NCBI GenBank assembly: GCA_003569205.1
Contig: BGOK01000011.1
Span: 1-64,000 of the forward strand
Direction: 5' to 3'
Origin: Verrucomicrobiota bacterium
Lineage (GTDB): Bacteria; Verrucomicrobiota; Verrucomicrobiia; Opitutales; UBA953
Length of the DNA stretch: 64,000 nucleotides
In this document: piece by piece, positions 1 to 9,145 of the stretch
Layout: each line of letters starts with the position of its first letter
Position numbering within the stretch: the first letter of the stretch is position 1
Program-made: the position numbers and the translations under genes
The notes under the pieces: generated by a model
Database searches by the model: none
Told to the model about the DNA's origin: nothing
What the model saw: only the letters and a program-made list of their open reading frames with translations

Positions 1-2
1 GC

Positions 3-770
3 TCGGCGATGTCGCTCGAACACCTCGGGGCGACGTTTGACCTACACGGGGGCGGCATCGACCTCTGTTTCCCGCACCACGAAAACGAGATTGCCCAGAC
101 CGAATGTGCGACCGGCATTCAAGGGTTTGCGGCGCACTGGTTCCATAGTGCTCACCTGCTCGTCGACGGTGACAAGATGTCCAAGAGCAAGGGTAACCTC
201 TATACCTTAGACCAACTCATCGCGAAGGGCTTCACCACCACCGAGGTCCGTTATGCGCTCATCGCCGGCCACTACCGGAGCTCCCTTAACTTCACCTTTA
301 AGGGGGTCGAGGACGCCCACTCCGCCCTCGCCAGCTCGAGCGCGGCACCGACCGTTTGCTGGTTGCCGCTGGGTTTACCCGGGCGGAGTTCCTTCCCCTG
401 CCACCCAAGAGACCCAGACTGCCTGGGGCGCTTCCAGCATGCCTGGGAAGTCCTGCAAAACGACCTTAACGTGCCCGGTTGCCTTGGGCAGGTCTTCACA
501 GTTTTGGCGGACAAGGACGAGCCGACCCCGGCGCAGGCCCGCCAAGACCTCTCCGGCCTGGCCAAGATTCTCTACGCCCTCGGCCTAACCCTCTTCACGG
601 CTGCCCCCGTTGCGGCCGCCCCCGCCGAGGTCATCGCCTTGGCGGCCCAGCGTTGGGCGGCCAAGCAGGCCAAGGACTTTGCCGCCGCTGACCGCCTCCG
701 CCAGGAGCTGACAGCCCTCGGCTGGGCGATGCTGGACCGCAAGGATGGGTACGACCTGAAGCCGGTTTAG
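3..770 (+). CDS. cysS: Cysteinyl-tRNA synthetase, C-terminal part (gene enters from left edge; internal reading frame disturbed at about 331-428)
   Basis: SAMSLEHLGATFDLHGGGIDLCFPHHENEIAQTECATG and KMSKSKGN motifs typical of CysRS; ORF open to the window edge. Confidence 0.95.
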   Translation, partial: SAMSLEHLGATFDLHGGGIDLCFPHHENEIAQTECATGIQGFAAHWFHSAHLLVDGDKMSKSKGNLYTLDQLIAKGFTTTEVRYALIAGHYRSSLNFTFKGVEDAHSALASSSAAPTVCWLPLGLPGRSSFPCHPRDPDCLGRFQHAWEVLQNDLNVPGCLGQVFTVLADKDEPTPAQARQDLSGLAKILYALGLTLFTAAPVAAAPAEVIALAAQRWAAKQAKDFAAADRLRQELTALGWAMLDRKDGYDLKPV

Positions 771-837
771 CTCTTTAAGATTGTTGATAAGTGTCCGTTG
801 AAAGGCTCGCCGCGGCGGTCAGTCTACAGGCTTCCTT

Positions 838-1675
838 ATGTCCAACGACACGCCCGCCCGTCCGGTCAACTTCACGCTCCTGCCGTCCCTCGCATTTCTC
901 CTCTTCGGCATCGCCCTCGCCCTCGCGTTTGTGGTCGCTTCCGATAAGATGGGTAAGTCGATTGGGCAGTTTAAAAATACCCGCCCCGAAATCACCGTCA
1001 AAGGTGTCGCGACGCTCGATGTGCGCTCCGGTCAAGGTTCGCTGAACGCCACGTTATCGTGGCGTGGCGAGAATTTCAATGAAGGCCGGGCGGCGATGTT
1101 GGCCCAGCGCGCCGCCGTGCAAAAGCTATTGAAAGAAGCAGGTTTCGCCGAATCCGAAATCGTCTTCACGGCTTCCGAGAACACGCGCTTGGAAGCGGCG
1201 GTCTTTACCGAGTTTTGCTCCTAATCAAGATGGCGTTCGCACGCCGATTCAGCGCGCGCCGATCGACTTTAATCGCTTTGCGCGCGGGAAGGTCCCCGAG
1301 TTTACCTTCATCCAGGCTTTCACGATCGAAACTCCGAATGTCGATCGAGTCTTGGCCTTCTCGCGGCAGGAAATCTACCTCGAGCAGGGCGTCACGCTCG
1401 TGCGGGGTGCGCCCATTTTCCGTTTAGTGAAGCTGAACGATTCCAAGCAGGAACTCCTGGAGGCTGCGGCCAAGGATGCGCAGCGCCGCGCCGCCACCAT
1501 GATCGCCGGTTCGGGCTCTAAGGTCGGATCTTTGTTGGATGCCTCGCAGGGGGTGATCCAGATTTGTGCCAAGGACCGTGTGGGGGAGTCCGACGCCAAC
1601 AGCATCGATTTCTACTCCATCGAGAAGACCATCCGCGTGGTGGTCACGATGCGCTTCGAAATCGTTAAGGAATAG
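838..1675 (+). CDS. SIMPL (DUF541) domain protein, split by a +1 frameshift near 1213-1216
   Basis: ORF 838-1224 (signal anchor, ITVKGVATLDVRSGQGSLNATLSWRGE) continues in another frame as SFAPNQDGVRTPIQRAPIDFNRFARGKVPEFTFIQAF..VLAFSRQEIYLEQGV..; removing one T of TTTT joins the two. Confidence 0.7.
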
Positions 1676-1758
1676 CCAGAATCGGGGTGGGCGGGGGCTT
1701 GCCTCCGTCCTTGCCCTCCGCCCCGGGAGTCCCTAGCGGTAAAGGACGCTTTGCCATC

Positions 1759-3636
1759 ATGTCCTCCCGCCCGCAGATGACTCCCCTCGAGGAGATTCGC
1801 CACTCCGCCGCCCACATGCTGGGTGCCGCCGTGCTTCGCCTGTTCCCGCAGGCGCAGTTGGACATCGGGCCGCCCACCGATAACGGGTTCTACTACGACT
1901 TCGACCTCGAGCATGCTTTCACGGCCGAAGACCTCGTTAAGATCGAGGAGGAGATGCGTCGTATCTCCAAGGAGAACCAGAAGTTCGAACGCTTTGAGTG
2001 CACCCTAGAAGAAGCCGAGAAGCTCCTTCGCGAGCGCGGTCAAGTCGCCTACAAGCTTGGCCGCCTCGGTGACATCCCCGCCGGCGAGACGATTTCCTTT
2101 TATAAGAACGGCGAGTTCGTCGACCTCTGTGCCGGCACGCACGTCCGCTATTCTTCGCAGGTCAAGGCTTTCAAACTCTTGCACATCGCGGGCGCCTACC
2201 ATCGCGGCAACGAGAAGAATAAGCAGCTGCAACGTATTTACGGTACCGCTTTTGCAACGAAGGAAGAACTCGAGCAGTCATTGGTTCGGGCCGAAGAGGC
2301 GAAGAAGCGCGACCACCGTCGCCTCGGTAAAGAACTGAAGCTCTTCCATATCGACGAGAAAGTTGGCCAAGGCCTGATTCTCTGGACGCCGAACGGTGCC
2401 GTCGTCCGCCAAGAGCTCCAGAACTTCATCTCGGCCCAGCTCTTCCAGACGGGCTACAAGCAGGTCTTCACGCCGCATATCGGCAACCTTGACCTCTACC
2501 GGACCTCCGGCCACTTCCCCTATTATAAGGACGCCCAGTTCCCGCCGCTCGTCGAGCGCGAGGCGATGGAGCTTCTCTCGAAGGAAGGCTGCGGTTGCGG
2601 TGAGCTGACCAATCGGCTCGAAGACGGTACGGTCCAAGGCTTCCTGCTGAAGCCGATGAACTGCCCGCACCACATCCGTATTTTCGCCTCGCAGCCGCAT
2701 TCCTACCGCGATCTCCCAGTTCGCCTCGCCGAATTCGGTACGGTCTACCGCTGGGAGCAGTCTGGTGAACTCAGCGGCATGACCCGCGTCCGTGGGTTCA
2801 CGCAAGACGACGGCCACCTCTTTTGCACGGAAGACCAAGTCGGCCAGGAAGTCCTCGGTTGCTTGGAGCTCGTCAAGGTCGTCCTCAAAACCCTTGGCTT
2901 AAATGACTACCGCGTCCGGGTGGGCCTGCGTAACCCGGATTCCAATAAGTATACCGGCTCGACCGAGAATTGGGATAAGGCCGAAGCCGCTTGCCGCTCC
3001 GCGGCCGCCACGTTGGGCGTCAGCTTTACTGAGGAAGCCGGCGAAGCCGCTTTCTATGGCCCGAAGATCGACTTCGTGGTGCGCGATGTCATCGGTCGCG
3101 AATGGCAGCTAGGCACGGTGCAGGTCGACTTCAACCTGCCGGAGCGTTTTGAGCTTTCGTATAACGGCGCGGACAACAAGCCGCACCGTCCCGTGATGAT
3201 TCACCGCGCCCCGTTCGGTTCCATGGAGCGTTTTGTGGGTATCTTGATTGAGCACTTTGCGGGCGACTTCCCGACTTGGTTAGCCCCTGAGCAGGTCCGG
3301 GTGATCTCGCTCAATGACGACCTTAACGCTTATTGCGAAGAGATCGGCGAAAAGCTCAAACAGGCCTGCATTCGGGCCACCGTCGATACCACTTCCGATA
3401 AGCTCGGTGCTAAGATCCGCCGTGCCGAAATTACCAAGGTTCCCCATATGCTCGTCATCGGCCAGAAGGAGAAGGATTCTGGTCTCGTGAATGTGCGCTC
3501 GCGGTCCGATAAAGCGTTCGAAGGTAACCGCCCGTTTGAAGAATTCCTCGGCCTCGTTTTGGCCGAGATTTCGGAACGCCGGCTCAAGGTGCACATCCCG
3601 ACGGCCCCGGCTCCGACTGCGCAGCCCAAGGCGTAA
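1759..3636 (+). CDS. thrS: Threonyl-tRNA synthetase, apparently without N-terminal TGS domain
   Basis: HSAAHML editing-domain motif, MNCPHH, class II motifs, C-terminal anticodon-binding domain; ATG at 1759 used instead of upstream alternative start. Confidence 0.95.
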   Translation: MSSRPQMTPLEEIRHSAAHMLGAAVLRLFPQAQLDIGPPTDNGFYYDFDLEHAFTAEDLVKIEEEMRRISKENQKFERFECTLEEAEKLLRERGQVAYKLGRLGDIPAGETISFYKNGEFVDLCAGTHVRYSSQVKAFKLLHIAGAYHRGNEKNKQLQRIYGTAFATKEELEQSLVRAEEAKKRDHRRLGKELKLFHIDEKVGQGLILWTPNGAVVRQELQNFISAQLFQTGYKQVFTPHIGNLDLYRTSGHFPYYKDAQFPPLVEREAMELLSKEGCGCGELTNRLEDGTVQGFLLKPMNCPHHIRIFASQPHSYRDLPVRLAEFGTVYRWEQSGELSGMTRVRGFTQDDGHLFCTEDQVGQEVLGCLELVKVVLKTLGLNDYRVRVGLRNPDSNKYTGSTENWDKAEAACRSAAATLGVSFTEEAGEAAFYGPKIDFVVRDVIGREWQLGTVQVDFNLPERFELSYNGADNKPHRPVMIHRAPFGSMERFVGILIEHFAGDFPTWLAPEQVRVISLNDDLNAYCEEIGEKLKQACIRATVDTTSDKLGAKIRRAEITKVPHMLVIGQKEKDSGLVNVRSRSDKAFEGNRPFEEFLGLVLAEISERRLKVHIPTAPAPTAQPKA

Positions 3637-3729
3637 CGCGTTTGACGCGGTAATTTGACCCGTTGAAGCCTCGGGTGAGGGTGGGGTAGGTGTTTCCCGA
3701 TTGCAGGCGGGAGGACCACCTGCCTACTT

Positions 3730-5121
3730 GTGGGTATGCCTCCGGTCCGTCCCAACTCTCGTCGCGACTTCTTGAAAGCCGCCAGCCTAGGCGGCCTTGC
3801 CTTCGGTGCCGCGTCCGTCCCGGCTTTGGGTGCGACGACCCGCGAAAGCGCCGCAAACTCAGCGCAACGTTTGGCTAAGAACGTCATCTTCATGGTGTCG
3901 GACGGGATGGGTATGGGGACGCTGTCCGCTGCCGTCGATTACCTGAAGCTCGTGCACCAGCGCGAGAGTCATTGGCTCCGGATGTACCGCGAATTCCCGG
4001 TGGTGCGTTCGCTCTGTGAGACCCACTCCGCGACGGGCTTAGTGACTGACTCTGCTGCCGCCGCCAGTTGCTGGGGAATTGGTGAGCGCGTCCAGAACGG
4101 CTCCCTCAATGTGACCGCGGATGGCCGCAAGCCCGTCACACTTCTCCAACGGATGAAGGCCGTGCGTAAGCTCACGGGTCTAGTGACGACGGCGACGGCG
4201 ACCCACGCCACCCCCGCGGGTTTGGTCACTAACGTGAGTAAGCGTGAGGACCAAAGGGAAGTCGCTTTCCAGTATCTCGAACGTGGCGTGGACGTCGTGC
4301 TCGGCGGAGGGGCAACTTATTTTGGTGAGAGCCTCGTCTCCGCGTATAAGAAAGTTGGGTATGCCCACGTGACCAACCGCGCGCAATTGCTGGCCCATCG
4401 TGGAGCGGGCCCCTTGCTCGGATTATTTAGCAAGAATTACATCCCCATGGAAGTGGATCGGTTGAATCGGAAGGAACTTGCGGCCGTCACCCCTTCGTTG
4501 GCGGAGATGACGCAGGTAGCCTTAGCTAGCCTCCAGGGTGGCTCGGAAGGCTTTTTCCTGATGGTGGAAGGTGGTCGTATCGATCACGCCTGCCATGCCA
4601 ACGATCCGATTGGCGCGATCCTTGATCAGATCGCCTTCGATGATGCCATCGCGACGGTGCTGAAGTTTATTGCGACGAATCCAGACACGTTACTCATTGT
4701 CACGACCGACCACGGCACGGGCGGCCTGCAGGTCAATGGCGTTGGCAGTGAAGACTTTGATTCTAAATTGCCTTCTTACAATGAAACGGACCGAACTTTC
4801 CTGCGCCTGACGCAGTTCAATCGCTCGTTGGAGCAAGTGAAGTTGGAGGCGAAGGACTTTAAGAAGCCGAAGGAATGGCAAGACCTCTTGGTCGCTGCCA
4901 CCGGCCTCAATTTCAAGGCCGCTGACTTGGCTAAAGTCATCGGTATGAAGACCCTCACGGAGGCTATCCCGAAGTATTCAGGCATAGGTTTTACGTCGAT
5001 GAATCACACTGGCGAGTTGGTGGAATTCAGCGCCATCGGCCCAGGCTCAGCCCTGTTTACGCCGTTCATGCGCAACGATCAGGTCCACGCCCACCTATTG
5101 CGCGCGACTGGTTTGGCCTAG
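3730..5121 (+). CDS. Alkaline phosphatase (PhoA-type) with Tat signal
   Basis: SRRDFLKAASLGGLAFG twin-arginine signal; MVSDGMGMGT, DSAAAASCWGIGER, TTDHGTGG motifs. Confidence 0.9.
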   Translation: MGMPPVRPNSRRDFLKAASLGGLAFGAASVPALGATTRESAANSAQRLAKNVIFMVSDGMGMGTLSAAVDYLKLVHQRESHWLRMYREFPVVRSLCETHSATGLVTDSAAAASCWGIGERVQNGSLNVTADGRKPVTLLQRMKAVRKLTGLVTTATATHATPAGLVTNVSKREDQREVAFQYLERGVDVVLGGGATYFGESLVSAYKKVGYAHVTNRAQLLAHRGAGPLLGLFSKNYIPMEVDRLNRKELAAVTPSLAEMTQVALASLQGGSEGFFLMVEGGRIDHACHANDPIGAILDQIAFDDAIATVLKFIATNPDTLLIVTTDHGTGGLQVNGVGSEDFDSKLPSYNETDRTFLRLTQFNRSLEQVKLEAKDFKKPKEWQDLLVAATGLNFKAADLAKVIGMKTLTEAIPKYSGIGFTSMNHTGELVEFSAIGPGSALFTPFMRNDQVHAHLLRATGLA

Positions 5122-5142
5122 GCGGTTTTAAAGGGGCACAAA

Positions 5143-5168
5143 AAAGGGCGTCCACTGGGACGCCCTTT
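5143..5168. terminator. Bidirectional intrinsic terminator between convergent genes
   Basis: Perfect 11-bp stem AAAGGGCGTCC-ACTG-GGACGCCCTTT with A/T tails, between the + gene ending 5121 and the - gene ending 5188. Confidence 0.8.
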
Positions 5169-5187
5169 GTATTGGTTTTAGCGAGGC

Positions 5188-5745
5188 TTAGTACTTCACG
5201 CCGCAGCCGTATGGCTTGGTCGTGGTGGTTTCAGGAGCCTTGCCGTCCTTGAGGGACTTGAGGGCAACGGCGACGTAGTTGGTAGCCTTTTCAATGTCGG
5301 CCGACTTAGCGGAGGGGATGCTGTCGATAGCGCCCTTGTAGGCGAGGTTACCCTTGGCATCGATGACGAAGCAGTGAGGGGTCACCTTGGCTTCATAGGC
5401 GCGAGCGATTTTGCTGCCTTCATCGTTGATGACGGTGCCAGGGTAGTAGCCATTCGTTTCATTCAGCTTGTGGCCGCCGGAGTTGATGACGAGCCAGACT
5501 GCGCCTTGGGCGATGGCGTCCTTCTGAGCGTTCTGCATGGCGCCGACGTCGTAGAACTTCTTCACGTAGGGGCAACCAGGGTTGTACCATTCGAGGACGA
5601 CGGTCTTGCCCTTGAAGTCGGACAGCGAGACAGTCTTGCCGTCCTTATCTTTGGCGGTGAACTCAGGAGCGGGCTTACCGATTTCTACAGCGGCCGAAGC
5701 AGCTAGAGCGACGAAGCAAGCGAGGAGGGAGGTGAGGAGACGCAT
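5188..5745 (-). CDS. Thioredoxin/AhpC-TSA-like redoxin, secreted
   Basis: Signal peptide; IGKPAPEFTAKDKDGKTVSLSDFKGKTVVLEWYNPGCPYVKKFY. Confidence 0.85.
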   Translation of the reverse strand: MRLLTSLLACFVALAASAAVEIGKPAPEFTAKDKDGKTVSLSDFKGKTVVLEWYNPGCPYVKKFYDVGAMQNAQKDAIAQGAVWLVINSGGHKLNETNGYYPGTVINDEGSKIARAYEAKVTPHCFVIDAKGNLAYKGAIDSIPSAKSADIEKATNYVAVALKSLKDGKAPETTTTKPYGCGVKY

Positions 5746-5906
5746 TGGGTGTTTTGGGTGTGAGGTGATTTGTAGGGGCTTCCTTACACATTACAACCCC
5801 GACGGTGTGCTGTCGTTACACTGTAACCACGGTTAAAGGCTGATTTTCGCCAATTTTTACTCATGGGTTGCCAAAAAGGACAAAAAGGGGGATTTAGACC
5901 CTGCTT

Positions 5907-6713
5907 ATGGCAGACGCCCGTTCCACCGCCTTGGCTTGCGCCACTGAAGCCTCCCTCTGGGCGGACATCCACGCCCGTGCCCAAGTCGTGGCGCAGGCCG
6001 AGCCGGCGTTAGTGCCGATGCTGAAGCGCTACGTCCTGGACCGTGCGACTTTCGCGGAGGGTATCGTCCGTCGCCTCTCCGAGCGGATTGCTCCCACCGG
6101 TAATGACGTCGACTCTTTGGTGGCTGCCATGCAACAGGCGATTACCGCCGACCCAGAAATCCTCGCGCAGATGCGGGCCGATATTCGGGCTACCTTGGAG
6201 CGCGACCCCGCCACGGAGCATGCGTTGATCCCGTTTCTTTGGTATAAAGGTTTTCATGCGATCTCGCTGCATCGCTTGGCCCATTCGCTATGGAAGTCCG
6301 GCCGACGGGAACTCGCCACACATTTGCAGTCGTTAATGTCCGAGCACTTAGCCGTGGATATCCACCCGGCTGCGTCTTTCGGTGTTGGCATTCTCTTGGA
6401 CCACGCCACCGGCTTCGTCGCAGGTGAGACCGCCGTTGTCGGCGACAATGTTTCTTTCCTGCATGAGGTGACCTTAGGTGGCACGGGCAAGGCTCGCGGC
6501 GATCGTCACCCGAAGATCCGTTCAGGAGTGCTCATCGGCGCGGGGGCTAAAATCCTCGGCAACATCACCGTCGGCGAAGGCGCCAAGATCGGCGCTGGCT
6601 CCGTAGTCCTCAAGGACGTCGCCCCACATACCAGCGTGGCGGGCGTGCCCGCTGTCGTGATTGGACGCACCTCGGTCGATGCCCCGGCGCTCGACATGGA
6701 TCACTCCCTCTAA
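5907..6713 (+). CDS. cysE: Serine O-acetyltransferase
   Basis: VDIHPAASFGVGILLDHATGFVAGETAVVGDNVSFLHEVTLGGTGK left-handed beta-helix motifs. Confidence 0.93.
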   Translation: MADARSTALACATEASLWADIHARAQVVAQAEPALVPMLKRYVLDRATFAEGIVRRLSERIAPTGNDVDSLVAAMQQAITADPEILAQMRADIRATLERDPATEHALIPFLWYKGFHAISLHRLAHSLWKSGRRELATHLQSLMSEHLAVDIHPAASFGVGILLDHATGFVAGETAVVGDNVSFLHEVTLGGTGKARGDRHPKIRSGVLIGAGAKILGNITVGEGAKIGAGSVVLKDVAPHTSVAGVPAVVIGRTSVDAPALDMDHSL

Positions 6714-6716
6714 GCG

Positions 6717-8435
6717 ATGTCCTCTGCCAATCGCCCGCAGGAACGTCCCGGCGACACCCGCGTCCTCGATTGCCTTTATCGCGTGGGCGCGTTCGTCAAC
6801 GCGACCGAAGACCCCCGGGAAGCCCTCGACTTCATTCTGGCTGAAATCGTCCATAGCTTGAACGCTTCGAGCGCTTCGATTGCGTTACTCGAGCCGACGA
6901 CGGGTTCGCTCCGAATTGAAGTGAGCAATGGGCTCGCTGCCGACTCGATTCAACAGGTCATGGCGCAAGGGCAGGGTGTCACTGGCTGGGTCGCCTTACA
7001 TGCCCGCCCCTTATTGATTCCCGACGTCTCCAAGGATCCACGCTATATTGAGCTGCGCCAAGGCATTCGGTCCGAGTTGGCCGTGCCGATGGAGCTCATG
7101 GGGAACGTCATCGGCGTCGTTAATTGTGACTCCGATCGCTTGGCCGCCTTTACCGAGGCCGACGTCGCTTTCCTATCGTTGCTGACCAACGAGGCTTCCA
7201 AGGCCGTTGGTCGTATCTGGTTACTCCGGCAGTTGCGTTCCAAGGCCGCCCAGTTGGAGGCGCTTGTCGGTGCCGCCCAAGAATTGGCCCGTGAGCGGGA
7301 TGAGCCGGGCATTACTGCGGACTTGGCGCGGCATACGCGGGCCCTGTTAGGGGCACGGGCGGTTGCATATTATCGGCTCAACGACCGCGAGCTCGCCTTA
7401 GGCTTCTTGGACGGCGAGTGCGCCGGTAGCGTGTTCAACCCGATCACGAGCATTGATCAGACCTCCATCGGCACGGCCGCGACCCGTCATCGGGCGTTGG
7501 TCGTACCGGTCGCAGGTAAATCCGAAGAGCACCTCTTCACGCGCCTCGTCGACCCCGTCGCCTCGTCTTCGTTGTTGGCCGTGCCCGTGCGTTATGAGGA
7601 TGAGACTTTTGGCGTGCTGGTTTGTGTGTCGATGGGAGCCTATCGTTTTTCCGATGACGATAAGCATCTCGTGACCGCCCTGTCGTCGTTCGGTGCGTCC
7701 TCGATTCAGAATGCCCGTCTTTACGCTAAGGTCTTTACGGTCGAAGAAGGCCTCCGCCGCAGCGAACGCCTCACTGCGCTCGGCTTACTATCTGCTGAGG
7801 TGGCGCACGAGATTCGCAATCCGCTGACAGTCATGAAACTACTCTGCGATACATTGGGTCAAGGCTTGGGCTCCGATGACCCCAAGCAGGAGGACCTCGG
7901 TGTCATGCGGGAGAAGGTCACACATATGGAAGGCGTCGTCTCCCGCGTGCTCGGAATGAGCAAAGCGCAGTCGGGGGCCTTTAAGTCTTTCCCACTTGAT
8001 GGGGCCGCTGATAGCGCGGTGCTGCTCCTGCGCCTGAAGTTCCAGCAGGCGGGCGTGGAGGCCACGGTCGTTTCCGAGCCAGATCTCCCTTTTGTGGAAG
8101 GCAACCCTGGTCAAATTCAACAGGTTTTCCTTAACCTTCTCCTGAACGCCGTTCAGGCCATGCCCAAAGGCGGTAAGCTATCGTTGCGGGTGGCGCGCGA
8201 GCCCGGTCCGCAGGGCGAAGTCATCTCTGTGCGCATCGCGGATACGGGCTCGGGCATTTCCCCAGAAATCCTGCCGAAAATCTTTGAATCGTTCTTCACG
8301 AGCCGGGAAGACGGCACCGGCCTCGGCTTGGCCATCGTGAAACGCATCCTTCGCGATCACCGTGGCGATATCGTCGTCGAGTCTTCTGGACCCGCCGGGA
8401 CGACGTTCAAGTTTTGGATCCCGGCCCTGAAGTAA
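6717..8435 (+). CDS. GAF-domain sensor histidine kinase
   Basis: Two GAF-like segments; H-box SAEVAHEIRNPLTVMK; N-box NLLLNAVQAM; DTGSGISPE; EDGTGLGLAIVKRI. Confidence 0.92.
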   Translation: MSSANRPQERPGDTRVLDCLYRVGAFVNATEDPREALDFILAEIVHSLNASSASIALLEPTTGSLRIEVSNGLAADSIQQVMAQGQGVTGWVALHARPLLIPDVSKDPRYIELRQGIRSELAVPMELMGNVIGVVNCDSDRLAAFTEADVAFLSLLTNEASKAVGRIWLLRQLRSKAAQLEALVGAAQELARERDEPGITADLARHTRALLGARAVAYYRLNDRELALGFLDGECAGSVFNPITSIDQTSIGTAATRHRALVVPVAGKSEEHLFTRLVDPVASSSLLAVPVRYEDETFGVLVCVSMGAYRFSDDDKHLVTALSSFGASSIQNARLYAKVFTVEEGLRRSERLTALGLLSAEVAHEIRNPLTVMKLLCDTLGQGLGSDDPKQEDLGVMREKVTHMEGVVSRVLGMSKAQSGAFKSFPLDGAADSAVLLLRLKFQQAGVEATVVSEPDLPFVEGNPGQIQQVFLNLLLNAVQAMPKGGKLSLRVAREPGPQGEVISVRIADTGSGISPEILPKIFESFFTSREDGTGLGLAIVKRILRDHRGDIVVESSGPAGTTFKFWIPALK

Positions 8436-9066
8436 GGAGTCGCTTGGCGGCGGTCCACACGACGGGCACGAAGGAGACGACGACTACGATAAGGATGACC
8501 TTGTGGAGTTGATCGGCGAGTGACGTGGTGCCTAAGAAGTGACCGAGCCAGACGAGCGAGCTCACCCAGAGGATTCCCCCAAGGGTATTCCAGCGCAGGA
8601 AGCGGGCCGTCGGCATCTGGCCCATACCAGCGGCAAAGGGTACAAAAGTACGCATTAACGGCACATAGCGCGCCAGGACGATTGCGGGTGGTCCTTTTTC
8701 AGCAAAGTAGCTGCGGGCCGCCTCGAGGTGTCGGCGTTTAAACCACCAGCTGTCGGCACGATTCTCCATGATGTGGCCATATTTACGGCCGAGCCAGTAA
8801 CCAGTCTGGTCTCCGATGATGGCCGCGGCCGTCAAGGCAAAGGTGAGTTCCCACGGGTTAAAGAAGGCCGGGCGCTCACCGTTAGCAACGGAGAGGACGC
8901 CTGCCGTGACGAGTAAGGAGTCGCCGGGGAGGAAGAAGCCTGCGAGTAAACCGGTCTCCGCAAAGATGATCAGGCACATTAGGGAGATGCCCCCGACTTG
9001 GATCATCTGTCGGAGGCCTTCGGCGGTGTGGAGGTGGGACCAAAGGTCGCTGAACCAAGAAAGCAT
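8407..9066 (-). CDS. DedA family membrane protein
   Basis: FAETGLLAGFFLPGDSLLVTAG, RYVPLMRTFVPFAAGMG; start set at ATG 9066 rather than the longer ORF start. Confidence 0.9.
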   Translation of the reverse strand: MLSWFSDLWSHLHTAEGLRQMIQVGGISLMCLIIFAETGLLAGFFLPGDSLLVTAGVLSVANGERPAFFNPWELTFALTAAAIIGDQTGYWLGRKYGHIMENRADSWWFKRRHLEAARSYFAEKGPPAIVLARYVPLMRTFVPFAAGMGQMPTARFLRWNTLGGILWVSSLVWLGHFLGTTSLADQLHKVILIVVVVSFVPVVWTAAKRLLTSGPGSKT

Positions 9067-9145
9067 GCTTTCACTAAGAAGGGTTTCTCGTGCTTGGCAA
9101 TCGCCTTGAAAGCTGTTCCCGTCCTCGCCACGCTCTGGTCCACCG

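Noticed and set aside
1205-1360. Programmed ribosomal frameshift in the SIMPL gene
   Set aside because: No slippery heptamer plus structure apparent; several other genes in the window have the same one-base homopolymer breaks, so error is simpler.
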